11,634 nt of DNA from an uncultured Collinsella sp. (GCA_900555955.1 USNA01000011.1:1-11634), one strand, 5' to 3'. Counted from the stretch's first letter, positions 1-6,757 are shown. A program made the numbers and translations. The notes: generated from the letters alone by a model not told the origin.

Positions 1-1
1 C

Positions 2-1282
2 GAGCTTCACAAGGAGCCACTCAATGGGATTCGGCCCTGCCCCTTCCTCGTCGGCAACCAGGTCCATAACGGCGATTTTGGTGCCGTCCTGCTTGAGCGT
101 AACGCTGCCCACCTTGTCGCCCACATGCACCGTGCCCGAAAGATCGTCGTGGCTAACCTTTTCGGTCACCTCGCCGGCAAGGGAAAACACGGTCGCTTGC
201 GCCGTAGGATCGGCGAGTGTGGCGTCGATCGTCTTATCCGTCCAGTCGGTTTGGCCAATGCGCGCCATAAGCGGGTTGCCGTTGGCGGTCTTTTCCTGCG
301 TGTTGGCGATCGCGACCGTCACCTTGTGACCGTAGTACCAATTGGCAAGGGTTGCGGTATCGGTAAAGCGCTGGTCGGTGGTAGTGGAGTTCAAAACGAC
401 GGTGTAGATCTCGTCGCCATCGCGGTTGTAGGCACTCGTAAAGCAATAGCCTGCATCGTCGGTGGTGCCGGTCTTGCCACCGATGTTGCCATCTTGGCCC
501 AGCAAATAGTTATGCGTGTCCATGGAATGCGAATGGTCGGTGGAATGCGAATGGTCGGTGCCGTCGGCGCCCGTGACCTCGATCCAGGAATCCTCGCTCG
601 CTACGACCTCGCGGATCGTGTCGTTTTTCATGGCCTCCTGCATCATCAGCGCTACGTCGTGTGCGGTTGAGTGCATATCGCCAGCCCACTCATCAAAGTC
701 CAGACCATGCGGGTTTTCAAAAAGCGTACCGGTGCAGCCGAGCTTCTTAGCGCGCTCGTTCATGGCCTTCACAAAGGTGGCCTCGGCGTCTTTGGTCTTA
801 GGGTCGATCTTCTTGCCCACATATTCGGCGAGCACGATGGCGGCGTCGTTGCCCGAGGGAATCATCAGGCCGCGCAGCGCCTGCTCCACGGTAAGCTCGT
901 CGCCTTCGAGCAAGCCGGCGGTCGAATTACCCACGGTGGCTGCGGCGTTGCTCACCGTGGCCTTCTCGTCCATCTTGCAATTCTCGACGGTTAGGATTGC
1001 GGTCATGACCTTGGTGATCGAGGCAATCTTGACCTGCTCATCGGCGTCGCGGGCATAGTAGACGGTGCCGTCTTTGCCCATGACGAGGGCATTGGTCGCA
1101 TCGATATCGGGCAGGTTTTCGGCCGTGATACCGCGCAAATCGGCGGTTTTGCCGCAAACATTGTCGGTCGTGAGCACTTGGGCGCCGGCGACGGTGGGCA
1201 CGCCAGCGGCAAGGGCGATAGCGCAGACAAAGCCGGCGGCAAGCTGGGCTGAGCGCTTTGCAAAAGAGGTGAGGGACTTCAC
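2..1282 (-). CDS. Secreted PBP5-type D-alanyl-D-alanine carboxypeptidase (C-terminus off the left edge)
   Basis: Serine peptidase of the DacA/PBP5 (S11) family that removes the terminal D-Ala of peptidoglycan stem pentapeptides outside the membrane. 427 codons are visible with no stop before the window edge. All three active-site motifs are present: S88-I-T-K91 (nucleophile and general base), S143-G-N145 and K270-T-G272. After about residue 310 comes a C-terminal region like the beta domain of PBP5; the membrane anchor would lie beyond the window. No ATG exists between the in-frame stop near 1330 and the mature domain. A GTG at 1282-1280 gives a textbook signal peptide: Lys/Arg-rich residues 2-10, hydrophobic core about 13-28, and an A-G-A cleavage site near 34. 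The Shine-Dalgarno sequence is weak. Residues 242-253 are a duplicated TDHSHS loop just before KTG, unusual for the family. The gene is divergent from the VanR-like regulator. Family certain, exact physiological role inferred. Confidence 0.93.
   Translation of the reverse strand, partial: MKSLTSFAKRSAQLAAGFVCAIALAAGVPTVAGAQVLTTDNVCGKTADLRGITAENLPDIDATNALVMGKDGTVYYARDADEQVKIASITKVMTAILTVENCKMDEKATVSNAAATVGNSTAGLLEGDELTVEQALRGLMIPSGNDAAIVLAEYVGKKIDPKTKDAEATFVKAMNERAKKLGCTGTLFENPHGLDFDEWAGDMHSTAHDVALMMQEAMKNDTIREVVASEDSWIEVTGADGTDHSHSTDHSHSMDTHNYLLGQDGNIGGKTGTTDDAGYCFTSAYNRDGDEIYTVVLNSTTTDQRFTDTATLANWYYGHKVTVAIANTQEKTANGNPLMARIGQTDWTDKTIDATLADPTAQATVFSLAGEVTEKVSHDDLSGTVHVGDKVGSVTLKQDGTKIAVMDLVADEEGAGPNPIEWLLVKL
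524..559. repeat. Perfect 18-bp tandem duplication inside the carboxypeptidase gene
   Basis: Two identical 18-bp copies (524-541 and 542-559; + strand unit begins GGAATGCGAA) lie head to tail. The length is a multiple of three, so the reading frame is kept and each copy encodes Thr-Asp-His-Ser-His-Ser. The result is a His-rich loop between the SGN and KTG motifs. This is read directly from the sequence; any functional meaning is inference. Confidence 0.95.
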
Positions 1283-1315
1283 GGATTTCGCTTTCGACGG
1301 GATGGTCTCTTCTGG

Positions 1316-1330
1316 AACTAGAGTATATCA
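1316..1330 (-). promoter_or_regulatory. Extended -10 promoter for the carboxypeptidase gene
   Basis: On the minus strand TATACT (complement of 1322-1327) matches the -10 consensus at 5 of 6 positions. It is preceded by TGA, giving the TGn extended -10 form. No good -35 is seen 17 bp upstream, as is normal for extended -10 promoters. Transcription would begin near 1315, about 33 bases before the GTG start, which supports that start choice. Confidence 0.55.
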
Positions 1331-1399
1331 TTTGCCGGCGTCGGCGATCATCGCGTGCGTGCGTGGCCCACATCCGCGCCCAAACGGGCACAAGGGTGC

Positions 1400-1414
1400 T
1401 TAAGGCCGACTTAA
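1400..1414. promoter_or_regulatory. Dyad TTAAG-GCCGA-CTTAA in the divergent promoter region
   Basis: Perfect 5-bp inverted arms (1400-1404 and 1410-1414) flank a 5-bp centre, in the 197-bp region between the carboxypeptidase and the VanR-like gene. It sits about 60 bp upstream of the likely regulator start site and about 90 bp upstream of the carboxypeptidase start site, so it could be a shared operator. Fourteen of its bases recur exactly at 8237-8250. The rest of 1283-1479 holds only the two promoter candidates and GC-rich sequence. Operator function is not shown. Confidence 0.35.
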
Positions 1415-1453
1415 TCACCCACGCTTGTTGTGTGTGACGGGCGCCCCCTCGGG

Positions 1454-1474
1454 CATAATGGAGCGCGAGAGGAG
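1454..1474 (+). promoter_or_regulatory. -10 element and ribosome binding site of the VanR-like gene
   Basis: CATAAT at 1454-1459 matches the -10 consensus at 5 of 6 positions. The -35 region (TGTGTG at 1431-1436 with 17-bp spacing) is poor, so this promoter may need an activator. AGGAG at 1470-1474 is the Shine-Dalgarno, 5 bases before the ATG. The leader would be only about 15 nt. Confidence 0.45.
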
Positions 1475-1479
1475 CACGC

Positions 1480-2175
1480 ATGAACGAGCGCATTTTGGTA
1501 GTTGATGACGAGAAGGCCATCGCCGACTTGGTTGGTATCTACCTTACAAAAGAGGGCTTTGATGTCCAGATTGCCTATAGCGGGGCCGATGCCGCCAAGG
1601 CAATCTTGGAGCAGGAGTTCGATCTGGCGCTGCTGGATGTCATGCTGCCCGATATCGATGGGTTTGAGCTGCTGCGTACAATCCGTTCCAGCCATACCTA
1701 TCCCGTGATCATGCTGACGGCGCGCGATGCCCAGCAAGACAAGATCGAGGGCCTTTCGCTTGGCGCGGACGATTACGTGGTTAAGCCGTTCCGTCCGCTG
1801 GAGCTCATCGCGCGCGTGCACGCTCAGCTTCGCCGCTACACCAGCTACGGTAGCCGTGCACAGGCGGCCGAGTCGCCGACCATTCAGCTCGACGGCTTGG
1901 AGATCAACCGCGATGCTCGTTCCGTGACAGTGGACGGTTCACCGGTTCGCCTCACGCCCACCGAGTATTCAATCTTGCTGTATCTGGTCGAGCATCGCGG
2001 CAGCGTGGTGGCCGTGGAGGACCTGTTCCGCGCGGTGTGGAACGAGGACTTTATGCCCGGCTCCAACAATACGGTGATGGTGCATATTCGCCACTTGCGC
2101 GAAAAGATCGGCGACGACGCACAAAAGCCACGCTTTATCAAAAACGTCTGGGGCGTCGGCTACATCATCGAATAA
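1480..2175 (+). CDS. VanR-like response regulator, OmpR/PhoB family
   Basis: 231-residue DNA-binding response regulator. The receiver domain spans residues about 3-115, with the acidic pair D9/D10, phospho-acceptor D53 in LLDVMLPD, the switch T80 and conserved K102. The OmpR-type winged helix spans about 130-231 and ends in the usual GVGYI hairpin. The block from HTYPVIMLT to PFRPLELIARV (residues 72-112) closely follows the wording of enterococcal VanR proteins rather than PhoB. The start is supported by AGGAG 5 bases upstream. It is followed 26 bp later by its kinase, with which it forms a two-gene operon. It faces away from a D,D-carboxypeptidase gene, suggesting control of cell-wall functions. 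No vanH, vanA/B/G or vanX gene is in the window, so this is no evidence of glycopeptide resistance. A sensor of another envelope stress is equally possible. Confidence 0.9.
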   Translation: MNERILVVDDEKAIADLVGIYLTKEGFDVQIAYSGADAAKAILEQEFDLALLDVMLPDIDGFELLRTIRSSHTYPVIMLTARDAQQDKIEGLSLGADDYVVKPFRPLELIARVHAQLRRYTSYGSRAQAAESPTIQLDGLEINRDARSVTVDGSPVRLTPTEYSILLYLVEHRGSVVAVEDLFRAVWNEDFMPGSNNTVMVHIRHLREKIGDDAQKPRFIKNVWGVGYIIE

Positions 2176-2201
2176 CGCTTTTCGCTTGTGAGGATCTTGA
2201 T

Positions 2202-3440
2202 ATGACAAAAGACGATAGGCAAGCGTTCGAGGTGCCCGATCGGCTCTTTGAATACGTGAGGTCGGTCGTCGATAACCGCGCGCTTGCAACGGTGCTGCTC
2301 TTTTTGCTGAGCCTGCTGCTGATTGGCATCGACAACATCGTCGGAATCTTGGCGGTGCTGCTTGTCGGCTTTTTGCTGATCGATCGATTTGAGATCGTGT
2401 GCCGCTGCGTGGTGATTGGCGGCGCCGCGTGGGCCATGACGTTGGCGATTGGCGCCATGGCGCTCGGCGGCATCGAAGGGCCGGTGCTGTTCGATGCCGG
2501 CTTTGTATTCAACATGCTTGGCTTTGTGCTGGCGCTTGCCGCGTGCGTGCTGTTCTTGTGTGGCCGCGCCCTGTACTACCAGGGCTACGAGCAGGGCGAA
2601 CAGCATGCCGATTGTGTGCTGGCCGCTCGTATTCAAGATCGCCTGATCGATCACCCCGACACCTGGGATAACATCGACGGCGACTTCTTGGAGGTCGAGG
2701 GCGCCCTTAACCGCGTGCGTGACCGTGAGCGCAAGGTGCAGCAGGCCTTGCATGACGAGTCGCATCGCAAGGACGATTTGGTCACGTACTTGGCACATGA
2801 CCTACGCACCCCGCTTGCCAGTGTGGTGGGCTATCTTTCGCTGCTGCAAGAGGCTCCCGAGCTGCCGGTTGAGCAACGTGCGCACTTTACGGGCGTGGCG
2901 CTCGACAAGGCGCACCGGCTCGATACGCTCATCGAAGAGTTCTTCGATATCACGCGCTTTGACTTCCACGATATCGTGCTCACGCGCGGCTATGTTGATC
3001 TGGGGTTGCTGCTGGCTCAGGTGGCTGACGAGTTCTATCCCATCCTCAACGAGCAGCATAAGGAAGTCCAAGTTGATATTCGCGAGGACCTGACGGTGCT
3101 CGTGGATGGCGACAAAATGGCTCGCGTGTTCAACAACATCATGAAAAACGCTATTGCCTATAGCTATGAGGGCTCGACCATCACGATCGAGGCCAGACGC
3201 CGGGACGGCGGTGGCGTGCGCGTGCGCTTTATCAATCAGGGCGATCCCATCCCTGAGGCAAAGCTCAAGGTGATCTTTGAGAAGTTCTATCGCCTGGATG
3301 CGGCGCGTGCGACCAATCGCGGCGGCGCTGGACTGGGGCTTGCCATCGCCAAGGAGATCGTATGCGCGCACGGCGGTACCGTTGCATGTGAATCGACGCC
3401 CGAACACACGATATTCACCATCGAGCTGCCCGCCGCATAG
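2202..3440 (+). CDS. VanS-like sensor histidine kinase with a multi-pass membrane N-terminus
   Basis: 412-residue membrane histidine kinase, partner of the preceding regulator. Hydrophobic segments at about 27-43, 46-60, 68-90 and 100-121 suggest four membrane passes with almost no extracellular sensor loop, unlike the two-pass enterococcal VanS. The cytoplasmic part has the H box with H199 in YLAHDLRTPL, the N box FNNIMKNA (about 310-317), a G1 region written NQGD (346-349) instead of DxG as in VanS, and G2 GGAGLGL (374-380). The stretches LVTYLAHDL, GYLSLLQEAPE and IFEKFYRLD strongly recall VanS. The ATG at 2202 has GAGG 8 bases upstream; a longer reading frame from 2037 would overlap the regulator and is rejected. 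Signal sensed: unknown. The four-pass form suggests sensing within or near the membrane (inference). Confidence 0.9.
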   Translation: MTKDDRQAFEVPDRLFEYVRSVVDNRALATVLLFLLSLLLIGIDNIVGILAVLLVGFLLIDRFEIVCRCVVIGGAAWAMTLAIGAMALGGIEGPVLFDAGFVFNMLGFVLALAACVLFLCGRALYYQGYEQGEQHADCVLAARIQDRLIDHPDTWDNIDGDFLEVEGALNRVRDRERKVQQALHDESHRKDDLVTYLAHDLRTPLASVVGYLSLLQEAPELPVEQRAHFTGVALDKAHRLDTLIEEFFDITRFDFHDIVLTRGYVDLGLLLAQVADEFYPILNEQHKEVQVDIREDLTVLVDGDKMARVFNNIMKNAIAYSYEGSTITIEARRRDGGGVRVRFINQGDPIPEAKLKVIFEKFYRLDAARATNRGGAGLGLAIAKEIVCAHGGTVACESTPEHTIFTIELPAA

Positions 3441-3451
3441 CTAGCGTGCCC

Positions 3452-3488
3452 TTACAAACACTTGACAATGTGCTCACGTGCGTATGAG
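3452..3488 (+). promoter_or_regulatory. Promoter of pstB with a Pho-box-like direct repeat
   Basis: A perfect -35 hexamer TTGACA at 3462-3467 is followed 15 bp later by TATGAG (3483-3488, 4 of 6 -10 matches). TTACAA at 3452-3457 precedes TTGACA by 10 bp. The pair resembles the TT(A/C/T)A(C/T)A direct repeats bound by PhoP in Bacillus. Position next to pstB and a PhoBR-like pair makes a Pho box plausible, but only two repeats are present and one doubles as the -35. Confidence 0.45.
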
Positions 3489-3501
3489 CCGCGATTCCTA
3501 C

Positions 3502-3529
3502 TATCGATACTGCTGAATTGATATCGATA
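3502..3529. promoter_or_regulatory. Twin TATCGATA palindromes upstream of pstB
   Basis: The 8-bp palindrome TATCGATA occurs at 3502-3509 and 3522-3529; the second extends to the 10-bp palindrome ATATCGATAT (3521-3530). Their centres are 20 bp apart, about two helical turns. They lie between the promoter and the GGAGG ribosome site, a position suited to a repressor or roadblock. The binding protein is unknown. Confidence 0.4.
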
Positions 3530-3543
3530 TGGAGGTATGCGGT

Positions 3544-4419
3544 ATGACGGCTGCTGCGGCTGTGGAGCCCACGGAGCTTGAAGAACTCATGGAAGCGCAG
3601 GCCGAGGCCGCGCATGAGCGCGAGGTTGGGGACGCGACTCGCCCCACGGCAGAGGATCTTGCCGCCTCGCCGACGCGCATCGATGTCGAGGGCCTCGACC
3701 TGTTCTATGGCGACCACCATGCGCTCAAGGACGTGAATATCAAGATCCGCGACAAGCAGATCACCTCGTTCATTGGGCCTTCGGGCTGCGGAAAGTCTAC
3801 GTTGCTGCGCTGCTTTAACCGCATGAACGACGGTATCAAGGATTGTCGCATCGAGGGCAAGATTGCGCTCGATGGTCAAGATATCCTGGGCGATTACGAC
3901 ATCTGCCGTTTGCGCCAGCGCGTGGGCATGGTGTTCCAGCGCCCCAACCCGTTTCCCATGAGCATCTACGACAACGTCGCCTACGGTCCTCGCGGTATGG
4001 GTGTGCGCGACCGCGCCGTGCTCGATGAGCTGGTCGAGGACTCCCTGCGTCGCGCTGCTCTGTGGGACGAGGTCAAGGACAAGCTCAAAGAGTCGGGCTT
4101 GGGTCTTTCGGGTGGACAGCAGCAGCGCCTGTGCATCGCCCGCGCACTTGCCGTGCAGCCCGACATTCTGCTGATGGACGAGCCGACCTCGGCACTCGAC
4201 CCTGTGTCGACGTTGGTGGTGGAGCAGCTTGCCTGCGAGCTCAAGGAGACCTGCACGCTGGTGGTCGTGACGCACAACATGCAGCAGGCCGCGCGTATTT
4301 CCGATTCGGTCGCGTTCTTTTTGCTGGGTGAGCTGGTGGAGCACGTGCCCACCGCGCAGCTCTTCAAGAATCCGACCGATCCGCGCACGGCGGATTATTT
4401 GACGGGGCGTTTTGGCTGA
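3544..4419 (+). CDS. pstB: PstB, ATPase subunit of the phosphate ABC importer
   Basis: 291-residue ATP-binding cassette protein that powers high-affinity phosphate uptake with PstS, PstC and PstA at the cytoplasmic membrane. Motifs: Walker [10 protein letters not shown] (78-86), Q-loop Q132 followed by the PstB hallmark [18 protein letters not shown], signature LSGGQQQR (188-195), Walker B ILLMDEP with catalytic E213, and H-loop H244. The end [10 protein letters not shown] is also typical of PstB. The start at 3544 has GGAGG 8 bases upstream; the in-frame ATG at 3529 lies before that site and is rejected. Residues 1-45 are an acidic, Ala/Glu-rich extension absent from most PstB proteins of about 250 residues. 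No pstS, pstC, pstA or phoU lies beside it, so it must pair with permease subunits encoded elsewhere. It sits between two two-component systems, upstream of a PhoBR-like pair. Confidence 0.95.
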   Translation: MTAAAAVEPTELEELMEAQAEAAHEREVGDATRPTAEDLAASPTRIDVEGLDLFYGDHHALKDVNIKIRDKQITSFIGPSGCGKSTLLRCFNRMNDGIKDCRIEGKIALDGQDILGDYDICRLRQRVGMVFQRPNPFPMSIYDNVAYGPRGMGVRDRAVLDELVEDSLRRAALWDEVKDKLKESGLGLSGGQQQRLCIARALAVQPDILLMDEPTSALDPVSTLVVEQLACELKETCTLVVVTHNMQQAARISDSVAFFLLGELVEHVPTAQLFKNPTDPRTADYLTGRFG

Positions 4420-4428
4420 CGCTGTCTT

Positions 4429-4477
4429 TTGCAGGTGCCTTTAGGGTTAAGATGCGGTCATACCGGCCGCAAAGGGG
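4429..4477 (+). promoter_or_regulatory. Weak promoter candidate and ribosome site before the PhoB-like gene
   Basis: The 64-bp gap after pstB has no terminator. TAAGAT (4448-4453) could be a -10, but no -35 at normal spacing is convincing (TTGCAG at 4429-4434 is too close). Read-through from pstB may be the main source of transcript. AAAGGGG at 4471-4477, 6 bases before the ATG, is a strong Shine-Dalgarno. Confidence 0.3.
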
Positions 4478-4483
4478 TTCAAC

Positions 4484-5212
4484 ATGATCTATTACGTCGA
4501 GGACGATGACAACATCAGGGATTTGACGGTCTACGCGCTGCGCAAACAGGGAATCGAGGCCGAGGGCTTTTCGTGCGATGGTGAGTTTAAAGCTGCCGTG
4601 GCGCGACGGGTGCCCGATGCTGTGCTGCTCGATATCATGCTGCCCGATACCGATGGCTTGGCGATTATGCGTCGCCTGCGTGCCGATCGCCTGACGGCGA
4701 CGGTGCCCATCATGATGCTTACCGCCAAGGACACCGAGCTCGACAAGGTGATGGCGCTCGATGGCGGTGCCGACGATTACCTGACTAAGCCGTTTTCGCT
4801 CATGGAGCTTGCGAGCCGCTGCCGCGCACTGCTGCGTCGCGGCGGCATGGTCAAGCAGACGAGCGATGTGCTCAGCGTGGGCGACATCGTGCTCTCGCCC
4901 AGCCATCGCGAGGTGACCGTTGCCGGCGAGCCGCTTAAGCTCACCCTGCGCGAGTTCGACCTGCTCGAGTACCTCATGCGCAAGCCCGGCGTGGTCTTTA
5001 CCCGCGAGTCGTTGCTGCAGAGCGTGTGGGGCTGGGACTTCGACGGCGGTTCGCGCACCGTTGACGTGCACGTGCAGACGCTTCGCCAAAAACTGGGCGA
5101 GCATGCCAGCGCCATCGAGACCGTGCGCGGCGTGGGTTATCGCCTGGCCGAGCCTTCTGCCGGTGATGGTGCCGAAGGCGACGACACCGCGGACACCGCA
5201 TCGGAGGAGTAA
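4484..5212 (+). CDS. PhoB/PhoP-like response regulator, OmpR family
   Basis: 242-residue response regulator. The receiver domain (about 1-115) has acidic residues E6/D7/D8, phospho-acceptor D50 in LLDIMLPD, T80 and K102 followed by PF. The OmpR-type winged helix occupies about 128-226, with the recognition region SRTVDVHVQTLRQKL and the terminal GVGYRL hairpin. Residues 228-242 form a short acidic tail of unknown purpose. AAAGGGG precedes the ATG. The gene directly follows pstB and is coupled to a PhoR-like kinase whose ribosome site lies within the last codons of this gene. Assignment to phosphate control rests on the neighbours and on the kinase's extracytoplasmic motif. OmpR-family regulators look alike, so another signal is possible. 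Confidence 0.88.
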   Translation: MIYYVEDDDNIRDLTVYALRKQGIEAEGFSCDGEFKAAVARRVPDAVLLDIMLPDTDGLAIMRRLRADRLTATVPIMMLTAKDTELDKVMALDGGADDYLTKPFSLMELASRCRALLRRGGMVKQTSDVLSVGDIVLSPSHREVTVAGEPLKLTLREFDLLEYLMRKPGVVFTRESLLQSVWGWDFDGGSRTVDVHVQTLRQKLGEHASAIETVRGVGYRLAEPSAGDGAEGDDTADTASEE

Positions 5213-5215
5213 CCC

Positions 5216-6640
5216 GTGGTCTTCGCCCCCCAGGGAAAACATACGCTGTCGCACCGCGTTTTTGTGACGATCTTTGTCTGCGCCATGGCGGTTATCGTGG
5301 CGTTTACGGTGCTGGGTGCGTTCTTTGTGCAAAACACTTTGGCGGATGCCACGAGTGCCAATCTGGCGCAGGAGACCGAGCTCATTGCTGCCGCCCTCGA
5401 CGAGCAGCAGGAGCCCATTCCGTTCTTGCGAAGCCTCGATCGCGAGGATCTTCGTATCACGCTGATCAATAAGGACGGATCTGTTGCCTACGACAACGAG
5501 GTGTCGCCTTCCACACTGCCCAACCATGGCGATCGCCCCGAGGTCATCGAGGCCTTTGAGAGTGGTTCGGGTTCCGCGGAGCGCGCAAGCTCTACTCTCG
5601 ACGAGATTATGCTGTATCGCGCCGTTACCCTTGATAACGGCCAGGTCGTTCGCTTGGCGCAGGCCCAGCCTGGCGTTACGGCGATTTTGCTGTCGATGCT
5701 GGCGCCGATGCTGCTTATCGCAGCAGCGGGTGCAGTACTCTCGTTTTTTATGGCGCGCCGTGAGTCCCGTGCCATCATCGCGCCGTTGCAAGAGGTGGAT
5801 TTGGATCACCCACGCCGTAGCTATGAGCACGCCTATGCCGAGATGGTCCCCATGCTTGAGCGTATCGAGTCGCAGCGCCAGGAACTCAAGCGCCAAATGG
5901 CGGTGCTAGCGGACAACGACCGCATGCGCCGCGAGTTCACGGCGAATATCACCCATGAGCTCAAGACGCCGCTTACGGCGATTTCGGGCTATGCCGAGCT
6001 CATCGCAAACGGCATGGTCGAGGGCGAGGATGACCTGCGCAACTTTGGCGGTCGCATCTATCGCGAGGCGGGCCGCTTGGCAGCGCTTGTCAACGACATC
6101 CTTACGCTGTCTAACTTGGACGAGGCCGAGCGTGCCACTGAGGGCGAGGCGGTGCCCATTGGGTCCACGGAGCCTATTGAGCTCTCGCGTGCCATCTACG
6201 CGGTTGAGCAGCGTCTTGAACAGGTCGCCCGTCAGGCGAATGTGACGATAAGTCATGAGACCAAGCCTGTGGTCATCGAAGGCGTGTCGCGCTTGATTGA
6301 CGAGCTCATCTATAATCTGGCAAGCAACGCCATCCGCTACAATCGACCCGGCGGTACGGTTACGCTGCAGTGCGGCACCAACGACGAAGGCCATCCGTTC
6401 CTCGCGGTCGCCGACACGGGAATCGGTATCGCGCCTGAAGAACAGGGCAAGGTATTTGAGCGGTTCTATCGCGTGGACAAGAGTAGGTCCAAGGTACGCG
6501 GCGGAACCGGTCTGGGGCTTGCCATTGTCAAGCATGCGGCCCTGTATCATCACGCCACGCTCGATCTGTCGAGCGAGTTGGGCGTGGGGACCACCATTAC
6601 GGTGACGTTTCCCATACAGCAGGACGAGCCATTCGCATAG
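5216..6640 (+). CDS. PhoR-like sensor histidine kinase
   Basis: 474-residue membrane kinase, partner of the upstream regulator. Membrane segment about 14-38, an extracytoplasmic domain about 40-153, a second membrane segment about 155-179, then a coiled linker without an obvious PAS domain. The outside domain carries the PhoR-type Cache/PAS-like pattern: INKDGSVAYDN (84-94), PNHGDRPEV (102-110) and a segment ending in LYRA (133-136). Kinase core: H247 in THELKTPLT, N box with N367 and N371, G1 DTGIG (400-404), F box FERFYRVDKSRS and G2 GGTGLGL (429-435). The start is GTG at 5216, 3 bases after the regulator stop, supported by GGAGGAG at 5203-5209; this spacing implies translational coupling. 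A hairpin terminator follows 25 bp after the stop. The phosphate-starvation role is inferred from pstB nearby. Confidence 0.9.
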   Translation: MVFAPQGKHTLSHRVFVTIFVCAMAVIVAFTVLGAFFVQNTLADATSANLAQETELIAAALDEQQEPIPFLRSLDREDLRITLINKDGSVAYDNEVSPSTLPNHGDRPEVIEAFESGSGSAERASSTLDEIMLYRAVTLDNGQVVRLAQAQPGVTAILLSMLAPMLLIAAAGAVLSFFMARRESRAIIAPLQEVDLDHPRRSYEHAYAEMVPMLERIESQRQELKRQMAVLADNDRMRREFTANITHELKTPLTAISGYAELIANGMVEGEDDLRNFGGRIYREAGRLAALVNDILTLSNLDEAERATEGEAVPIGSTEPIELSRAIYAVEQRLEQVARQANVTISHETKPVVIEGVSRLIDELIYNLASNAIRYNRPGGTVTLQCGTNDEGHPFLAVADTGIGIAPEEQGKVFERFYRVDKSRSKVRGGTGLGLAIVKHAALYHHATLDLSSELGVGTTITVTFPIQQDEPFA

Positions 6641-6665
6641 CGATACAACATAGATATTGATATAG

Positions 6666-6700
6666 ACGCCGCATTTGACTTTCGGGTGCGGCGTTGTTGT
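6666..6700 (+). terminator. Probable intrinsic terminator after the PhoR-like gene
   Basis: Perfect 8-bp stem ACGCCGCA (6666-6673) with TGCGGCGT (6687-6694) around a 13-nt loop, followed by the T-rich but broken tail TGTTGTG. It begins 25 bp after the kinase stop, and a new promoter follows before the cps module. The poor T-run makes it a moderate terminator. A second small dyad, GCAATT-TTAC-AATTGC, lies at 6701-6716. Confidence 0.6.
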
Positions 6701-6705
6701 GCAAT

Positions 6706-6732
6706 TTTACAATTGCTTCCGACATTTTTACA
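6706..6732. promoter_or_regulatory. Candidate Pho-box-like direct repeats upstream of the cps module
   Basis: TTTACA occurs at 6706-6711 and 6727-6732, 21 bp apart, with the weaker TTCCGA (6717-6722) at the midpoint. The 10-11 bp period matches that of PhoP-bound TT(A/C/T)A(C/T)A repeats in low-GC Gram-positives. The right copy doubles as the -35 of the likely promoter. Only two of three units are good matches, so this is tentative. Confidence 0.35.
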
Positions 6733-6757
6733 GGAGAGCCTGTTTCTTATGTATAGA
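6727..6757 (+). promoter_or_regulatory. Promoter candidate for the cpsC-cpsD-cpsB module
   Basis: TTTACA (6727-6732, 5 of 6 with the -35 consensus) is followed by TATAGA (6752-6757) at 19 bp or TGTATA (6750-6755) at 17 bp. A small dyad, ACAGG-AGAG-CCTGT (6730-6743), lies in the spacer and could bind a regulator. A second, weaker option is TAACAT at 6783-6788. The leader would be about 70 nt, with AAAGG at 6823-6827 as ribosome site. The 6641-6835 gap contains nothing else recognised. Confidence 0.45.

Noticed and set aside
125..670. + strand frames over the carboxypeptidase gene (181 and 180 codons)
   Set aside because: The minus strand gives a continuous PBP5-type protein with signal peptide and all catalytic motifs; the + frames have none.
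2037..2201. Upstream extension of the VanS-like frame
   Set aside because: It would overlap the regulator gene by more than 130 bases and has no ribosome site; the ATG at 2202 has GAGG at proper distance.
1480..3440. Functional glycopeptide-resistance cluster
   Set aside because: Only regulator-like proteins are present; no D-Ala-D-Lac or D-Ala-D-Ser ligase, VanH, VanX or VanT is in the window.
3415..4344. 309-codon minus-strand frame opposite pstB
   Set aside because: The + strand encodes an intact PstB with every ABC motif, so the opposite frame is a by-product of codon bias.
4364..5896. 510-codon open frame on the minus strand across the PhoB/PhoR-like genes
   Set aside because: It lies opposite two clearly conserved genes, is rich in His, Arg and Gln as expected for antisense of GC-rich coding DNA, and shows no known domain.
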